Assembly: GCA_937897985.1 (NCBI GenBank)
Contig: CALCBD010000031.1
Coordinates: forward strand, 62,001 to 126,000
Direction of reading: 5' to 3'
DNA: 64,000 nucleotides
Origin: an uncultured Paludibacter sp.
GTDB lineage: Bacteria; Bacteroidota; Bacteroidia; Bacteroidales; Paludibacteraceae
How positions within the stretch are numbered: the stretch's first letter is position 1; every line of letters begins with the position of its first letter. The notes under the pieces are model-generated. The model made no database searches, had not been told where the DNA came from, and saw only the letters and a program-made list of their open reading frames with translations. Position numbers and translations under genes: made by a program. Of the stretch, positions 7,950 through 16,494 are shown piece by piece.

Positions 7950-10610
7950 ATGAGAAAAAGTATAAAATTTTACTGTTTCATCTTATGTTTTGTTCCGGCA
8001 TCGCTGGTTATAGTCTCATCGCAGGAAATATGGAAACAACCTTCAAAAACTTTTGATGAACGTGCAGGCGATTTAATTTCAAAACTGACACTTGAAGAAA
8101 AAACACAGTTAATGCGTTTTGATTCACCGGCTATTCCACGTCTTGGTATTAATGCTTATAACTGGTGGAATGAATGTTTACACGGTGTGGCACGTGCGGG
8201 ACAGGCAACTGTTTTTCCTCAGGCGATAGGTATGGCAGCCATGTGGGATACCGGGCAAATGTATGCCATTGCCAATGCTGTATCCGATGAAGCCCGTGCA
8301 AAGTACAACAGCTATCAACAACAGGGGAAATACGGCATATATCACGGACTGACTTTCTGGACTCCTAATATTAATATCTTTCGCGATCCCCGATGGGGAA
8401 GGGGCATGGAGACTTATGGCGAAGATCCTTTTCTCACTGCCGAAATGGCTATACCTTTCATCAAAGGGCTTCAGGGCAACGATCCGCATTATCTGAAACT
8501 TGTAGCAACTGTGAAACATTTTGCAGTACACAGTGGTCCCGAATCGACGCGACACTCGGCTAATATCTGGCCTTCAGATTATGATTTGCATGAAACATAT
8601 CTGCCTCATTTCGAAAGAACAATTAAGGAAGGTGGTGCATATTCTGTTATGTGTGCCTATCAGCGACTGCGAGGAATTCCCTGTTGCGGAAGTCAGTTTC
8701 TTGAAAATATCTTACGAAATCAATGGAATTTTCAGGGTTATATCGTATCTGATTGTGGTGCCATTCATGACTTTTACAGGAAATCGGCCCATGAGGCTGT
8801 AAATACTCCCGAAGAAGCTGCAGCAATAGCCGTTAAAGCAGGTACCGATTTGAATTGCGGCAGTGTATATGCACAAAGTTTACTGAGTGCCGTAAAAAAA
8901 GGATTAGTTTCCGAAGCAGAAATCGATCGTTCAGTAAAACGATTGATTTTGGCCCGTTTGAAACTGGGTGAATTCGATCCTCCATCTATTGTGCCTTATT
9001 CAAAAATCCCTTTGTCAGTAGTAGATGGTAATGAAAATCAGGACATTGCGCTCGAAGCTGCCCGAAAGTCGATGGTGTTGCTTAGAAATGCAAATCATTT
9101 GCTCCCGTTTTCAAAAAAAGTTAACAGAGTGGCAGTGTTAGGCCCGAACGCGAATAACAATGAAATTTTACAGGGTAACTACAACGGTTATTCGAAACAC
9201 GAAATTACACCTTTCGCAGGAATAAAGAATAAACTTCCGAATTCAGTGGTTAGATATGAACCCGGCTGTCGTTTGGCTGACAGTCTGCCATTGCTTACCA
9301 CAATCGAACCGGATTTTTTATATACGGATAAATCGCTGAAAACAAAAGGTTTGACAGGATCATATTACTCAAAATCCGATTTTGCCGGAGTTATCCAACA
9401 TTCGCGTATCGATAAAAATATTGATTTTGTATGGTGGAACAAAGCTCCCTTCGATGATATGGATCCTGCTTCATTTTCGGTTCGTTGGGAAGGAATTCTT
9501 GTCCCTCCGGTCAGTGGAAAGTATGCGATTGGTGCCCGGGCATTTAATGGTTTCGTGGTTTACCTTAATAACAAAGTGTTGTTTAAAGGTCAGAAAAGTG
9601 ATCATAGTCCGCGCTGTGAATATGAATTTATTGATCTTAAAGCTGGACAAAAGTATGAAATCCGTTTTGATTATCAACAGAATAATTCTGAATATTCCAT
9701 TGCCCGACTGATTTGGGATCAACCTGATAGTCAGTTAAGAAACAGAGCCGTAGCATTGGCGAAATCATCTGATTTGGTAGTCCTTTGCATGGGGTTAAGT
9801 CCTTCGCTTGAGGGTGAAGAAATGAAGGTTAAAGTGAATGGGTTCAATAAAGGCGACCGGTTTGATATCAGGTTGCCGGGGATTCAAACTGAATTTATAT
9901 CCGAAATTATAAAACTCCGTAAACCGACGGTTCTGGTATTGCTCAATGGAAGCGCCATTGCCATCAATACAGAAGCTGAAATGATTCCTGCTATCCTTGA
10001 GGCATGGTATCCCGGACAGGCGGGTGGCACTGCAATAGCCGATGTGCTTTTTGGCGATTATAATCCTGCCGGCAGGCTTCCTTTGACTTTCTATAAAAGT
10101 ATCGATCAGATTCCTGCTTTCGAAGAATATGAAATGCAGGGAAAAACTTATCGTTATTTTGACAAAAAACCTTTGTTCGAATTTGGTTATGGTCTCAGTT
10201 TTTCAGAGTTTGAATATCATTTGCTTTCAGCGCCAACCAATATTATTGCTGGTGATTCAATAAAAATTGCCGTGCAGGTAACCAATACTTCGAAAATGAG
10301 TGGTGATGAAGTGGTTCAGCTATATGTTAATTTGCCCGATAGTAAAATGAAAAAACCTATTCGTTCGCTTCAGGCATTTAACCGCATTTTTCTCAAATCG
10401 GGTGAAACAAAAACAATCGGATTTAAGCTAAAACCTTCGCAATTTGCAGTGCCCGACAAAAATTTTATACCCATGGTTGAACCCGGACGTGTCGAAATCT
10501 CTATCGGAGGAAAGCAACCGGATGACGAATCAGTTAAAGCCGGAAAAGTGGTGAAACATATTGTAAATGTGACCGGAGATAAGTATTTTATACCAAATGT
10601 GTCGTTATGA
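7950..10610 (+). CDS. Secreted glycoside hydrolase family 3 with PA14 insert (beta-xylosidase/beta-glucosidase type)
   Basis: 886 residues with an N-terminal signal peptide (MRKSIKFYCFILCFVPASLV, cleavage probably near residue 25), so periplasmic or exported. GH3 catalytic domain: NWWNECLHGVAR, RDPRWGRGMETYGEDP, KHFAVHSGPE and the nucleophile motif YIVSDCGAIHDF with Asp268. The second GH3 domain is interrupted by a PA14 module (about residues 460-600, starting near KGLTGSYYSKSDFAG), and a fibronectin-III-like domain closes the protein (GDEVVQLYV). This architecture and the HGVAR motif are typical of Bacteroidota exo-xylosidases and exo-glucosidases; the exact substrate is uncertain. It stands alone, not in the PUL at 18-31 kb, between purL and the trp promoter. 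Confidence 0.9.
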   Translation: MRKSIKFYCFILCFVPASLVIVSSQEIWKQPSKTFDERAGDLISKLTLEEKTQLMRFDSPAIPRLGINAYNWWNECLHGVARAGQATVFPQAIGMAAMWDTGQMYAIANAVSDEARAKYNSYQQQGKYGIYHGLTFWTPNINIFRDPRWGRGMETYGEDPFLTAEMAIPFIKGLQGNDPHYLKLVATVKHFAVHSGPESTRHSANIWPSDYDLHETYLPHFERTIKEGGAYSVMCAYQRLRGIPCCGSQFLENILRNQWNFQGYIVSDCGAIHDFYRKSAHEAVNTPEEAAAIAVKAGTDLNCGSVYAQSLLSAVKKGLVSEAEIDRSVKRLILARLKLGEFDPPSIVPYSKIPLSVVDGNENQDIALEAARKSMVLLRNANHLLPFSKKVNRVAVLGPNANNNEILQGNYNGYSKHEITPFAGIKNKLPNSVVRYEPGCRLADSLPLLTTIEPDFLYTDKSLKTKGLTGSYYSKSDFAGVIQHSRIDKNIDFVWWNKAPFDDMDPASFSVRWEGILVPPVSGKYAIGARAFNGFVVYLNNKVLFKGQKSDHSPRCEYEFIDLKAGQKYEIRFDYQQNNSEYSIARLIWDQPDSQLRNRAVALAKSSDLVVLCMGLSPSLEGEEMKVKVNGFNKGDRFDIRLPGIQTEFISEIIKLRKPTVLVLLNGSAIAINTEAEMIPAILEAWYPGQAGGTAIADVLFGDYNPAGRLPLTFYKSIDQIPAFEEYEMQGKTYRYFDKKPLFEFGYGLSFSEFEYHLLSAPTNIIAGDSIKIAVQVTNTSKMSGDEVVQLYVNLPDSKMKKPIRSLQAFNRIFLKSGETKTIGFKLKPSQFAVPDKNFIPMVEPGRVEISIGGKQPDDESVKAGKVVKHIVNVTGDKYFIPNVSL

Positions 10611-10753
10611 TTTGTAAATAATCTAATTATTTAATAACCGGAGCAACCACATTTGTAAGTGTGTTGATTTATCCTGTGAATAGTGGTTTGTGCTATTTTT
10701 TATGGAATTAATATATTTAATTTCAATCATTTTCTATAAAATTGCTCAAAATA

Positions 10754-10784
10754 TTGTGTAAATAAAAATAAATTATCATCTTTG
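10754..10784 (+). promoter_or_regulatory. trp operon promoter
   Basis: TTG at 10754-10756 and CATCTTTG at 10777-10784, 20-bp spacer; this fits the Bacteroidota -33 TTTG / -7 TAnnTTTG pattern with one mismatch in each box. It lies 33 bp upstream of the leader-peptide ATG. Confidence 0.6.
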
Positions 10785-10816
10785 TACCCGATTTTAGAAT
10801 AAAAAGAAAAACGAAA

Positions 10817-10867
10817 ATGATTTTGAACATTAATAAATTATGGTGGTGGCACTTGCAGATTAGCTAA
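10817..10867 (+). CDS. trpL: trp operon leader peptide
   Basis: A 16-codon open frame encoding MILNINKLWWWHLQIS, with three consecutive Trp codons (10841-10849) and TAA at 10865-10867. Starved ribosomes stalling on the Trp codons would leave CGTGAG (10870-10875) free to pair with CTCACG (10934-10939) in the terminator; a ribosome reaching the stop codon would cover it. This is classical transcription attenuation of trp biosynthesis. Too short to have any other evident function. Confidence 0.9.
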   Translation: MILNINKLWWWHLQIS

Positions 10868-10869
10868 TC

Positions 10870-10953
10870 CGTGAGAGGGAACACCTGTATAAATTGTCAA
10901 AAACAAAACATATACAAAAAGGCTTGTCGGAACTCACGATAAGCCTTTTTTTT
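10870..10953 (+). terminator. trp attenuator: antiterminator and intrinsic terminator
   Basis: Terminator stem AGGCTTGTCG (10920-10929) / CGATAAGCCT (10937-10946) with 7-nt loop and eight T residues to 10953. The competing antiterminator uses CGTGAG at 10870-10875, immediately after the leader stop codon, pairing with CTCACG at 10934-10939, which opens the 3' arm. The T tract directly abuts repeat element E4. Confidence 0.88.
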
Positions 10954-11068
10954 AGCCCCCTAAATCCCCCACAGGGGGACTTTATGAATAGAAAATGTAT
11001 TTAAATATGGATAATATCAAACATAACAAAGCTGACCAAAAGTCCCCCTGTGGGGGATTTAGGGGGCT
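10954..11068 (+). repeat. Element E4: 115-bp element at the trp leader/trpB junction, perfect 29-bp inverted arms
   Basis: Arms 10954-10982 and 11040-11068 are exact reverse complements over 29 nt, and each contains an internal CCCCCACAGGGGG hairpin. The 57-bp core contains the only usable trpB start codons (10995, 11007). Read in frame, the right arm encodes SPCGGFRGL at the TrpB N-terminus. It begins at the base after the attenuator T run. Confidence 0.9.
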
Positions 11069-12254
11069 GGAGTTACCAGATAATCTGGGCTATTATGGCG
11101 AATTTGGCGGGGCGTATATCCCTGAAATTCTGCACGGTTCTTTTGAAAGATTGAAAGAAGCATTTTATGCGGTAAAAGACGATCCTACTTTCAAGGCAGA
11201 GTATTACGAACTGCTGAAAAACTACGTAGGTCGTCCTTCTCCCTTGTATTTTGCAAAACGATTATCGGCAGCTTACGGCACCAACATTTACCTGAAACGG
11301 GAAGATTTGAACCATACCGGTGCACACAAAATCAACAACTCACTGGGACAAATTCTGTTGGCTAAACGCATGGGTAAAACCCGCATTATTGCTGAAACAG
11401 GCGCCGGACAGCATGGTGTAGCCACAGCTACAGCCTGTGCGCTGATGGGTCTGGAATGTATTGTATTTATGGGCAAAACAGATGTGGAACGTCAGTTCCT
11501 GAATGTGCAGAAAATGCGCATGCTGGGTGCTACGGTTGAGGCGGTTACGAGTGGAAATATGACCTTGAAAGACGCCACCAACGAGGCTTTCCGTTATTGG
11601 TGTTCTAACCCTGATTCGTTTTATATCGTGGGTTCTACGGTGGGTGCGCATCCTTATCCCGATATGGTGGGTTATTTTCAATCGGTGATCAGCGAAGAAA
11701 TCAAATGGCAACTCGAAGAGCACATCGGTCGTGATTATCCCGACTACCTGATGGCCTGCGTGGGTGGTGGCAGCAATGCCATGGGAACTTATTACCATTA
11801 TCTGAACGATGAACGTGTCAAAATCGTATCAGCTGAAGCGGGTGGTTTGGGTGTCGATAGCGGTGAAACGGCAGCAACTATTTCGTTGGGAACAACCGGA
11901 ATTATCCACGGTGCCAAAACGCTGTTGATTCAGGATGAAGATGGACAGATTATCGAGCCTTATTCTATTTCGGCAGGGTTGGATTATCCCGGAATTGGTC
12001 CGGCACATGCTTTCTTTGCCAAAATGGGTCGCACAAAAGTGTTGCCGATAAACGACGACGAAGCGCTCGAGGCTGCATTTGAACTCACCCGGCTGGAAGG
12101 AATCATTCCGGCTATCGAATCGGCACATGCACTGGCCTTGCTCAAAAAAGAGAAAGAAAACTTCAAACCCGAAGACATAGTTGTGCTAACCGTTTCGGGA
12201 CGCGGAGATAAAGATATGGATACGTATGTAAAGCATTACAACACTGCCCCCTAA
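10995..12254 (+). CDS. trpB: Tryptophan synthase beta chain
   Basis: PLP enzyme joining indole and serine to give tryptophan; works with TrpA. The PLP-lysine motif GAHKINNS and the glycine-rich phosphate loop GGGSNAMG are present, and the core from NLGYYGEFGGAYIPEILHGS runs to the end without interruption. The first 30 or so residues (MYLNMDNIKH, then SPCGGFRGLEL) come from element E4, not from the family; no ATG exists downstream of E4 and before the conserved N-terminus, so the tag is forced. Start 10995 is the longest option; 11007 is equally possible. The stop TAA lies within the left arm of element E5, giving the C-terminal residues NTAP. First enzyme gene of trpBEGDCFA. Confidence 0.97.
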   Translation: MYLNMDNIKHNKADQKSPCGGFRGLELPDNLGYYGEFGGAYIPEILHGSFERLKEAFYAVKDDPTFKAEYYELLKNYVGRPSPLYFAKRLSAAYGTNIYLKREDLNHTGAHKINNSLGQILLAKRMGKTRIIAETGAGQHGVATATACALMGLECIVFMGKTDVERQFLNVQKMRMLGATVEAVTSGNMTLKDATNEAFRYWCSNPDSFYIVGSTVGAHPYPDMVGYFQSVISEEIKWQLEEHIGRDYPDYLMACVGGGSNAMGTYYHYLNDERVKIVSAEAGGLGVDSGETAATISLGTTGIIHGAKTLLIQDEDGQIIEPYSISAGLDYPGIGPAHAFFAKMGRTKVLPINDDEALEAAFELTRLEGIIPAIESAHALALLKKEKENFKPEDIVVLTVSGRGDKDMDTYVKHYNTAP

Positions 12255-12381
12255 CCCCCTAAAGGGGGAACTTAATATTACTATTGATTTTTTCAACAAG
12301 ATATTTACAGTATTATGAATAAGGAAAAGAAAATAACAGACAATACTGACTTCAATTCCCCCTTTAGGGGGTTAGGGGGCA
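12245..12381 (+). repeat. Element E5: trpB/trpE junction
   Basis: 137 bp, arms 12245-12273 and 12354-12381, of the same arm type as the nuclease-bearing E1 (CCCCCTAACCCCCTAAAGGGGG). The left arm supplies the trpB stop codon; the core holds the trpE ATG (12315); the right arm is translated as SPFRGLGG. Core end reads ACAATACTGACT, related to the CTAACT core of other copies. Confidence 0.9.
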
Positions 12382-13778
12382 AGTTTATTGTCAACTCCCG
12401 TACCATGCTCGCCGACCTGCAAACGCCGGTGGGCATCTATCTCAAAATTCGTGATTTGTACACAAACTCGGTGTTGTTGGAAAGTTCCGACTATCACGGC
12501 GTGGAAAACAGTTATTCGTACATTGGATTTTGTCCGATAGGTGGGATTTCGGTGAATCAGTTTCTGATTAAAGAAGAATATCCCGATGGAACCAAAATTG
12601 AAACTTCGGTTACCGGCAAACTAACTGTAGCTGAGCGTTTCGATGCCTTTTTGAAATCGGTGGATATTATCAAAAATGACAATCCGGTGGGCATCAACGG
12701 GCTTTTCGGTTATTCATCGTACGAGTCGGTACAGTATTTCGAAGATGTAAAGCTTTCGGCGCGCGAAACCGTTCCGGGAAGCATGCCGGGGCTGCATTAC
12801 GTGTTGTTCAAATACATCATTGCCATCAATCATTTCAATAATGAACTAACCATTATCGAAAATTTGTTGGAGGGCGAAACTTCGCAGATTGATTCCATTG
12901 AGGAAATTCTGGAGAATAACAATATTGCGCTGTATGATTTTGAAGCTGTTGGTGAAGAAAAATCGGATATTACGGACGAAGATTACCGCAAGATGGTGAC
13001 CCGCGGGAAAGAAGAATGTTACAAAGGAAATGTGTTCCAGATTGTGCTTTCGCGCCGCTTTTACCAGCAATACAAAGGGGATGATTTCAAACTCTATCGC
13101 ACTTTGCGCTCGGTGAATCCTTCGCCCTATTTGTTTTACTTCAACTTTGGCGATTTCCGCATTTTCGGTTCGTCGCCCGAGGCGCACCTCGTGGTGGATG
13201 CTAAGAAGGAAAAGGCGTACATCAAGCCAATCGCCGGAACATTCCGCCGTACGGGTAACGATGAAAAAGATGCTGAACTGGCTGAAAAACTCAGCACTGA
13301 TAAAAAAGAAAATGCTGAACACGTGATGCTGGTCGATCTGGCCCGCAACGATTTGAGTCGCAATACCGATACGGTGGTAGTGGATGTGTACCGCGAAGTG
13401 CAGTATTATTCGCATGTGCTGCATTTGGTGTCGAGCGTGAGCGGAAAACTTCGTCCCGACACGAAAATCATCAAACTTTTTGCTGATACATTCCCCGCAG
13501 GAACACTTTCGGGAGCGCCAAAAATCAAAGCCATGCAGCTGATCGACAGCATCGAACCGCACGACCGTGGTCCTTACGGAGGATGTCTGGGCTATATCGG
13601 TTTCGATGGAAGCATGAATCAGGCCATCACCATTCGTTCGTTTGTAAGTAAAAACAATACACTTTATTATCAGGCGGGTGCGGGAGTTGTAGCCAAATCG
13701 AGCGAAGAAAGCGAATTGCAGGAAGTAAACAACAAACTGGCTGCGCTGAAACGGGCAATACAAATGGCGGGAAAATAA
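12315..13778 (+). CDS. trpE: Anthranilate synthase component I
   Basis: Chorismate-binding large subunit that makes anthranilate with ammonia supplied by TrpG. 487 residues; the C-terminal chorismate-utilising domain is well conserved: FGSSPEAHLVVD, IKPIAGTFRRTG, LVDLARNDLSR, FPAGTLSGAPKIKAM and GPYGGCLGYIGFDG. Expected to be feedback-inhibited by tryptophan, though I did not check individual binding residues. The N-terminal tag of about 22 residues (MNKEKKITDN...SPFRGLGG) is encoded by element E5; authentic similarity starts about FIVNSRTMLADL. Any later ATG would remove the N-terminal domain, so this start is forced. Stop is 2 bp before element E6. Confidence 0.97.
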   Translation: MNKEKKITDNTDFNSPFRGLGGKFIVNSRTMLADLQTPVGIYLKIRDLYTNSVLLESSDYHGVENSYSYIGFCPIGGISVNQFLIKEEYPDGTKIETSVTGKLTVAERFDAFLKSVDIIKNDNPVGINGLFGYSSYESVQYFEDVKLSARETVPGSMPGLHYVLFKYIIAINHFNNELTIIENLLEGETSQIDSIEEILENNNIALYDFEAVGEEKSDITDEDYRKMVTRGKEECYKGNVFQIVLSRRFYQQYKGDDFKLYRTLRSVNPSPYLFYFNFGDFRIFGSSPEAHLVVDAKKEKAYIKPIAGTFRRTGNDEKDAELAEKLSTDKKENAEHVMLVDLARNDLSRNTDTVVVDVYREVQYYSHVLHLVSSVSGKLRPDTKIIKLFADTFPAGTLSGAPKIKAMQLIDSIEPHDRGPYGGCLGYIGFDGSMNQAITIRSFVSKNNTLYYQAGAGVVAKSSEESELQEVNNKLAALKRAIQMAGK

Positions 13779-13780
13779 AC

Positions 13781-13913
13781 TGCCCCCTAACCCCCTAAAG
13801 GGGGAATAAGAGAAAATAGTACTGATGATTTAAATTTTTTCGATATGAATAATATAATAGTAAATAAACAAAACGATGCTAACTCAACTCCCCCTTTAGG
13901 GGGCCGGGGGGCA
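13781..13913 (+). repeat. Element E6: trpE/trpG junction
   Basis: 133 bp, arms 13781-13806 and 13886-13913 (same arm type as E1 and E5). The core contains the trpG start (13845) and the 14-nt string AAACGATGCTAACT, identical to that in E3 of purL. The right arm is translated as STPPLGGRGAG. Confidence 0.9.
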
Positions 13914-14486
13914 GGCATCTCAATATTAGTTTTCGACAATTACGATTCATTTACCTATAATCTGGTGCATGCCGTGAAGAAGTTGGGATATACCGACGTG
14001 GAAGTGCATCGCAACGACCAGATTGCATTGGAAGAGATTGCCCGCTTCGATAAGATTATTCTTTCGCCGGGGCCTGGTGTACCTTCCGAGTCGGGCATTT
14101 TGCTCGAAGTGATTAAAACCTACGCACCCACAAAACCGATTTTAGGTGTTTGCCTGGGCGAACAGGCCATTGCTGAGGCTTTTGGCGGAACATTGATTAA
14201 TCTTTCCGAAGTTCATCATGGAGTAAGTTCAATGGTGGAAGTGGTCGCCGAAGATGTTTTGTTCAATGGTCTGGACAAAAAACTGGAAGTAGGGCGCTAC
14301 CATTCATGGGCTGCTGAAAAAACAACTTTGCCCGAATGCCTGAAAATTACAGCTGTGGACGAAGAAGGCATGATAATGGCCGTGGCACACAAAACCTACG
14401 ATGTGCGTGGTGTACAGTTTCATCCGGAATCGGTGCTCACACCAAAAGGAGAACAAATGCTGAAAAACTGGTTGACAGCCCCCTAA
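13845..14486 (+). CDS. trpG: Anthranilate synthase component II (glutamine amidotransferase)
   Basis: Class I glutaminase subunit that channels ammonia to TrpE. 213 residues with the catalytic triad motifs GVCLGEQAIAE (Cys nucleophile) and VQFHPES (His-Glu); family sequence begins at ILVFDNYDSFTYNLVHAV. The preceding 25 or so residues (MNNIIVNKQND, then PPLGGRGAGIS) are encoded by element E6 and have no counterpart in ordinary TrpG. No other start codon lies between E6 and the conserved first strand. The C-terminus ends in LTAP because the left arm of element E7 supplies the TAA stop. Not fused to trpD, unlike some enteric versions. Confidence 0.96.
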   Translation: MNNIIVNKQNDANSTPPLGGRGAGISILVFDNYDSFTYNLVHAVKKLGYTDVEVHRNDQIALEEIARFDKIILSPGPGVPSESGILLEVIKTYAPTKPILGVCLGEQAIAEAFGGTLINLSEVHHGVSSMVEVVAEDVLFNGLDKKLEVGRYHSWAAEKTTLPECLKITAVDEEGMIMAVAHKTYDVRGVQFHPESVLTPKGEQMLKNWLTAP

Positions 14487-14581
14487 ATCCCCCACAGGGG
14501 GACTTGAAGAAAGGTTGTCTAAATTTACTATTAAACAAAACTAACTATAAGCCTCCCCTGAGGGGAGGTTTGGAGGGGCTT
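14477..14581 (+). repeat. Element E7: trpG/trpD junction
   Basis: 105 bp, left arm 14477-14505 (as E4), right arm 14549-14581 (CCTCCCCTGAGGGGAGG type, as E2 and E3). Core ends with CTAACT at 14541. The left arm terminates trpG. The right arm places GGAGG-like purine blocks 5-20 nt upstream of the trpD ATG at 14583, the only trp start that falls outside an element. Confidence 0.9.
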
Positions 14582-14582
14582 T

Positions 14583-15578
14583 ATGAAACAAATACTGAAT
14601 CAATTGTTCAATCATCAGTCGCTCACTCGTCAGGAGGCGGCCGAGGTGATGACAAATATCGCTGCCGGAAAATACAATGATGCACAAATTGCGGCATTTA
14701 TCACGGTGTTTCTGATGCGAAGCATCGAGCTGGAAGAAGTGATTGGCTTCCGTAATGCCTTGCTGGAGCTGGCACTGCCGATGGACTTATCGGAATTTGA
14801 TGCGCTCGACATTGTGGGCACGGGTGGCGATGGGAAAAATACCTTCAATATTTCTACCTGTAGCTGTTTTACGGTAGCAGGAGCGGGATATAAAGTGGCC
14901 AAACACGGTAACTACGGTGCTACTTCGGTAAGTGGAGCATCGAACGTGCTGGAATATTTCGGAGCAAAATTCACTACCAATGTCGATACCATCAAAAAAG
15001 CGTTGGACAAAGCAGGATTTGCTTATTTGCATGCACCGCTGTTCAACCCGGCCATGAAAAATGTGGCTCCGGTGCGTAAAAATCTGGGCGTACGCACATT
15101 CTTTAATGTGCTTGGACCACTTATCAGTCCGGTGCGTCCTCAATACCAGTGTCTGGGTGTGTACAACCTGAAGATGATGCGTCTGTATAACTATATCTAC
15201 CAGAATCTGGGAGTACAATACAGCATTGTACATTCGCTGGACGGATACGATGAAGTCTCGCTGACTGATACTTTCAAAGTGCAGAGCAATATGGGCGAAT
15301 TTGTATATACACCTGAAAAAATTGGCTTCAAACGTCTGGCTCAGGAAGATTTGTGGGGAGGCGAATCGGTTGACGATGCGGCGAAAATCTTTATCAACGT
15401 GCTGGAAAACAAAGCCACCGAAGCACAACGCAATGCCGTGGTGGTAAACACAGCCTTTGCTATCCAGACCCGCACGCCGATGAAACCTTTGGAACAATGC
15501 ATTGCCGAAGCTGAACACTCATTAGAAAGCGGACATGCCAAAGAAGCGTTTGTGAAGTTTTTGGAAGTATATAAGTAA
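14583..15578 (+). CDS. trpD: Anthranilate phosphoribosyltransferase
   Basis: Transfers the phosphoribosyl group from PRPP to anthranilate, the second step of the pathway. 331 residues, normal family length. Motifs: DIVGTGGDGKNTFNIST (PRPP loop), KHGNYGATSVSGASNVLEYFG, NPAMKNVAPVRKNLGVRTFFNVLGPL, and HSLDGYDEVSLT near the C-terminal part. Unlike its neighbours it starts just after an element (2 bp beyond the right arm of E7), so it has no element-encoded N-terminal tag; MKQILNQLFNHQSLTRQEA is a normal start. It ends 1 bp before the next element, E8. Confidence 0.97.
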   Translation: MKQILNQLFNHQSLTRQEAAEVMTNIAAGKYNDAQIAAFITVFLMRSIELEEVIGFRNALLELALPMDLSEFDALDIVGTGGDGKNTFNISTCSCFTVAGAGYKVAKHGNYGATSVSGASNVLEYFGAKFTTNVDTIKKALDKAGFAYLHAPLFNPAMKNVAPVRKNLGVRTFFNVLGPLISPVRPQYQCLGVYNLKMMRLYNYIYQNLGVQYSIVHSLDGYDEVSLTDTFKVQSNMGEFVYTPEKIGFKRLAQEDLWGGESVDDAAKIFINVLENKATEAQRNAVVVNTAFAIQTRTPMKPLEQCIAEAEHSLESGHAKEAFVKFLEVYK

Positions 15579-15695
15579 AGCCCCCTAAATCCCCCACAGG
15601 GGGACTTAAAAGATTGGTGTATTTATGAATAACAATGAAAATAATAGGTTTAAACTAACTTCAACTCCTCTCCTTCGGGGAGGTTGGGAGGGGCT
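15579..15695 (+). repeat. Element E8: trpD/trpC junction
   Basis: 117 bp, left arm 15579-15607 (identical to E4 left arm), right arm 15663-15695 (variant CCTCTCCTTCGGGGAGG). Core contains the trpC ATG (15625) and CTAACT at 15655. The right arm is translated as STPLLRGGWEGL. Confidence 0.88.
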
Positions 15696-16494
15696 GTCAA
15701 TCTTAGACAAAATAATCGCCGACAAACGCATCGAAGTGGCTGCGCGGAAAGCAAGCACTTCCATTTCTGAACTCGAAAATGCACCTGCTTTCGGACGGAC
15801 ATGTTTGTCGCTGAAACAAAATTTGCTGACATCGGAGTCGGGTATTATCTCGGAGTTTAAACGTAAATCGCCTTCGCTGGGTTGGATTCACGAACATGCC
15901 GATGTGGTGCAGGTGACTGAAGGTTACAGCCGTGCAGGTGCATCGGGTATTTCTATCCTGACGGATTTCCCGTATTTCGGGGGTACGCCGCAGGATTTAA
16001 TGGCGGCGCGTCCGCAGGTGACTTGTCCCATTTTGCGCAAGGACTTTGTGATTGACGAATATCAGTTGTTCGAGGCCAAAGCCATGGGTGCCGATGTGGT
16101 GCTATTGATTGCTGCTGCGCTTACGGTGCAGGAAACACTAGAACTGGCACGAAAAGCGCATGATTTAGGACTAGAAGTGTTGCTGGAAGTACACAATGCC
16201 GAAGAACTCGGACACGCCAACGATTTTATTGATATGCTGGGCGTGAACAACCGCAATCTGAAAACCTTTGAGCAAAGCATTCAAACTTCGTTCGACCTGG
16301 CAGCGCTGATTCCCGATCAGTTTGTAAAGGTGAGCGAAAGCGGCATCTCGAAAACCGAAACCGTAAAAGAACTTCGCAAAGCTGGTTACAAAGGCTTCCT
16401 GATGGGCGAAAATTTTATGAAGGAAAATGATCCGGCAGAGGCATTAAGAAAATTTATCTGCCCCCTAAATCCCCCACAGGGGGACTTAAAATAG
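15625..16494 (+). CDS. trpC: Indole-3-glycerol phosphate synthase
   Basis: Ring-closing decarboxylase converting CdRP to indole-3-glycerol phosphate; TIM barrel. Family sequence starts at ILDKIIADKRIEVAARK and shows ISEFKRKSPSLGWI (catalytic Lys region), SILTDFPYFGG, CPILRKDFVIDEYQ, LLEVHNAEEL, LGVNNRNLKTF and VSESGISK. Both ends are modified: the N-terminus (about 27 residues, MNNNENNRFK then LLRGGWEGL) is from element E8, and the C-terminus reads through the left arm of element E9, adding CPLNPPQGDLK before a TAG just past the arm. Separate from trpF, not a TrpCF fusion. 289 residues against roughly 255-260 usual, the excess explained by the two tags. Confidence 0.96.
   Translation: MNNNENNRFKLTSTPLLRGGWEGLSILDKIIADKRIEVAARKASTSISELENAPAFGRTCLSLKQNLLTSESGIISEFKRKSPSLGWIHEHADVVQVTEGYSRAGASGISILTDFPYFGGTPQDLMAARPQVTCPILRKDFVIDEYQLFEAKAMGADVVLLIAAALTVQETLELARKAHDLGLEVLLEVHNAEELGHANDFIDMLGVNNRNLKTFEQSIQTSFDLAALIPDQFVKVSESGISKTETVKELRKAGYKGFLMGENFMKENDPAEALRKFICPLNPPQGDLK

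Noticed and set aside
12846..13763. 305-codon open frame antisense to trpE
   Set aside because: Complement of a conserved coding region, with His/Arg/Phe-rich composition and no recognisable domain.
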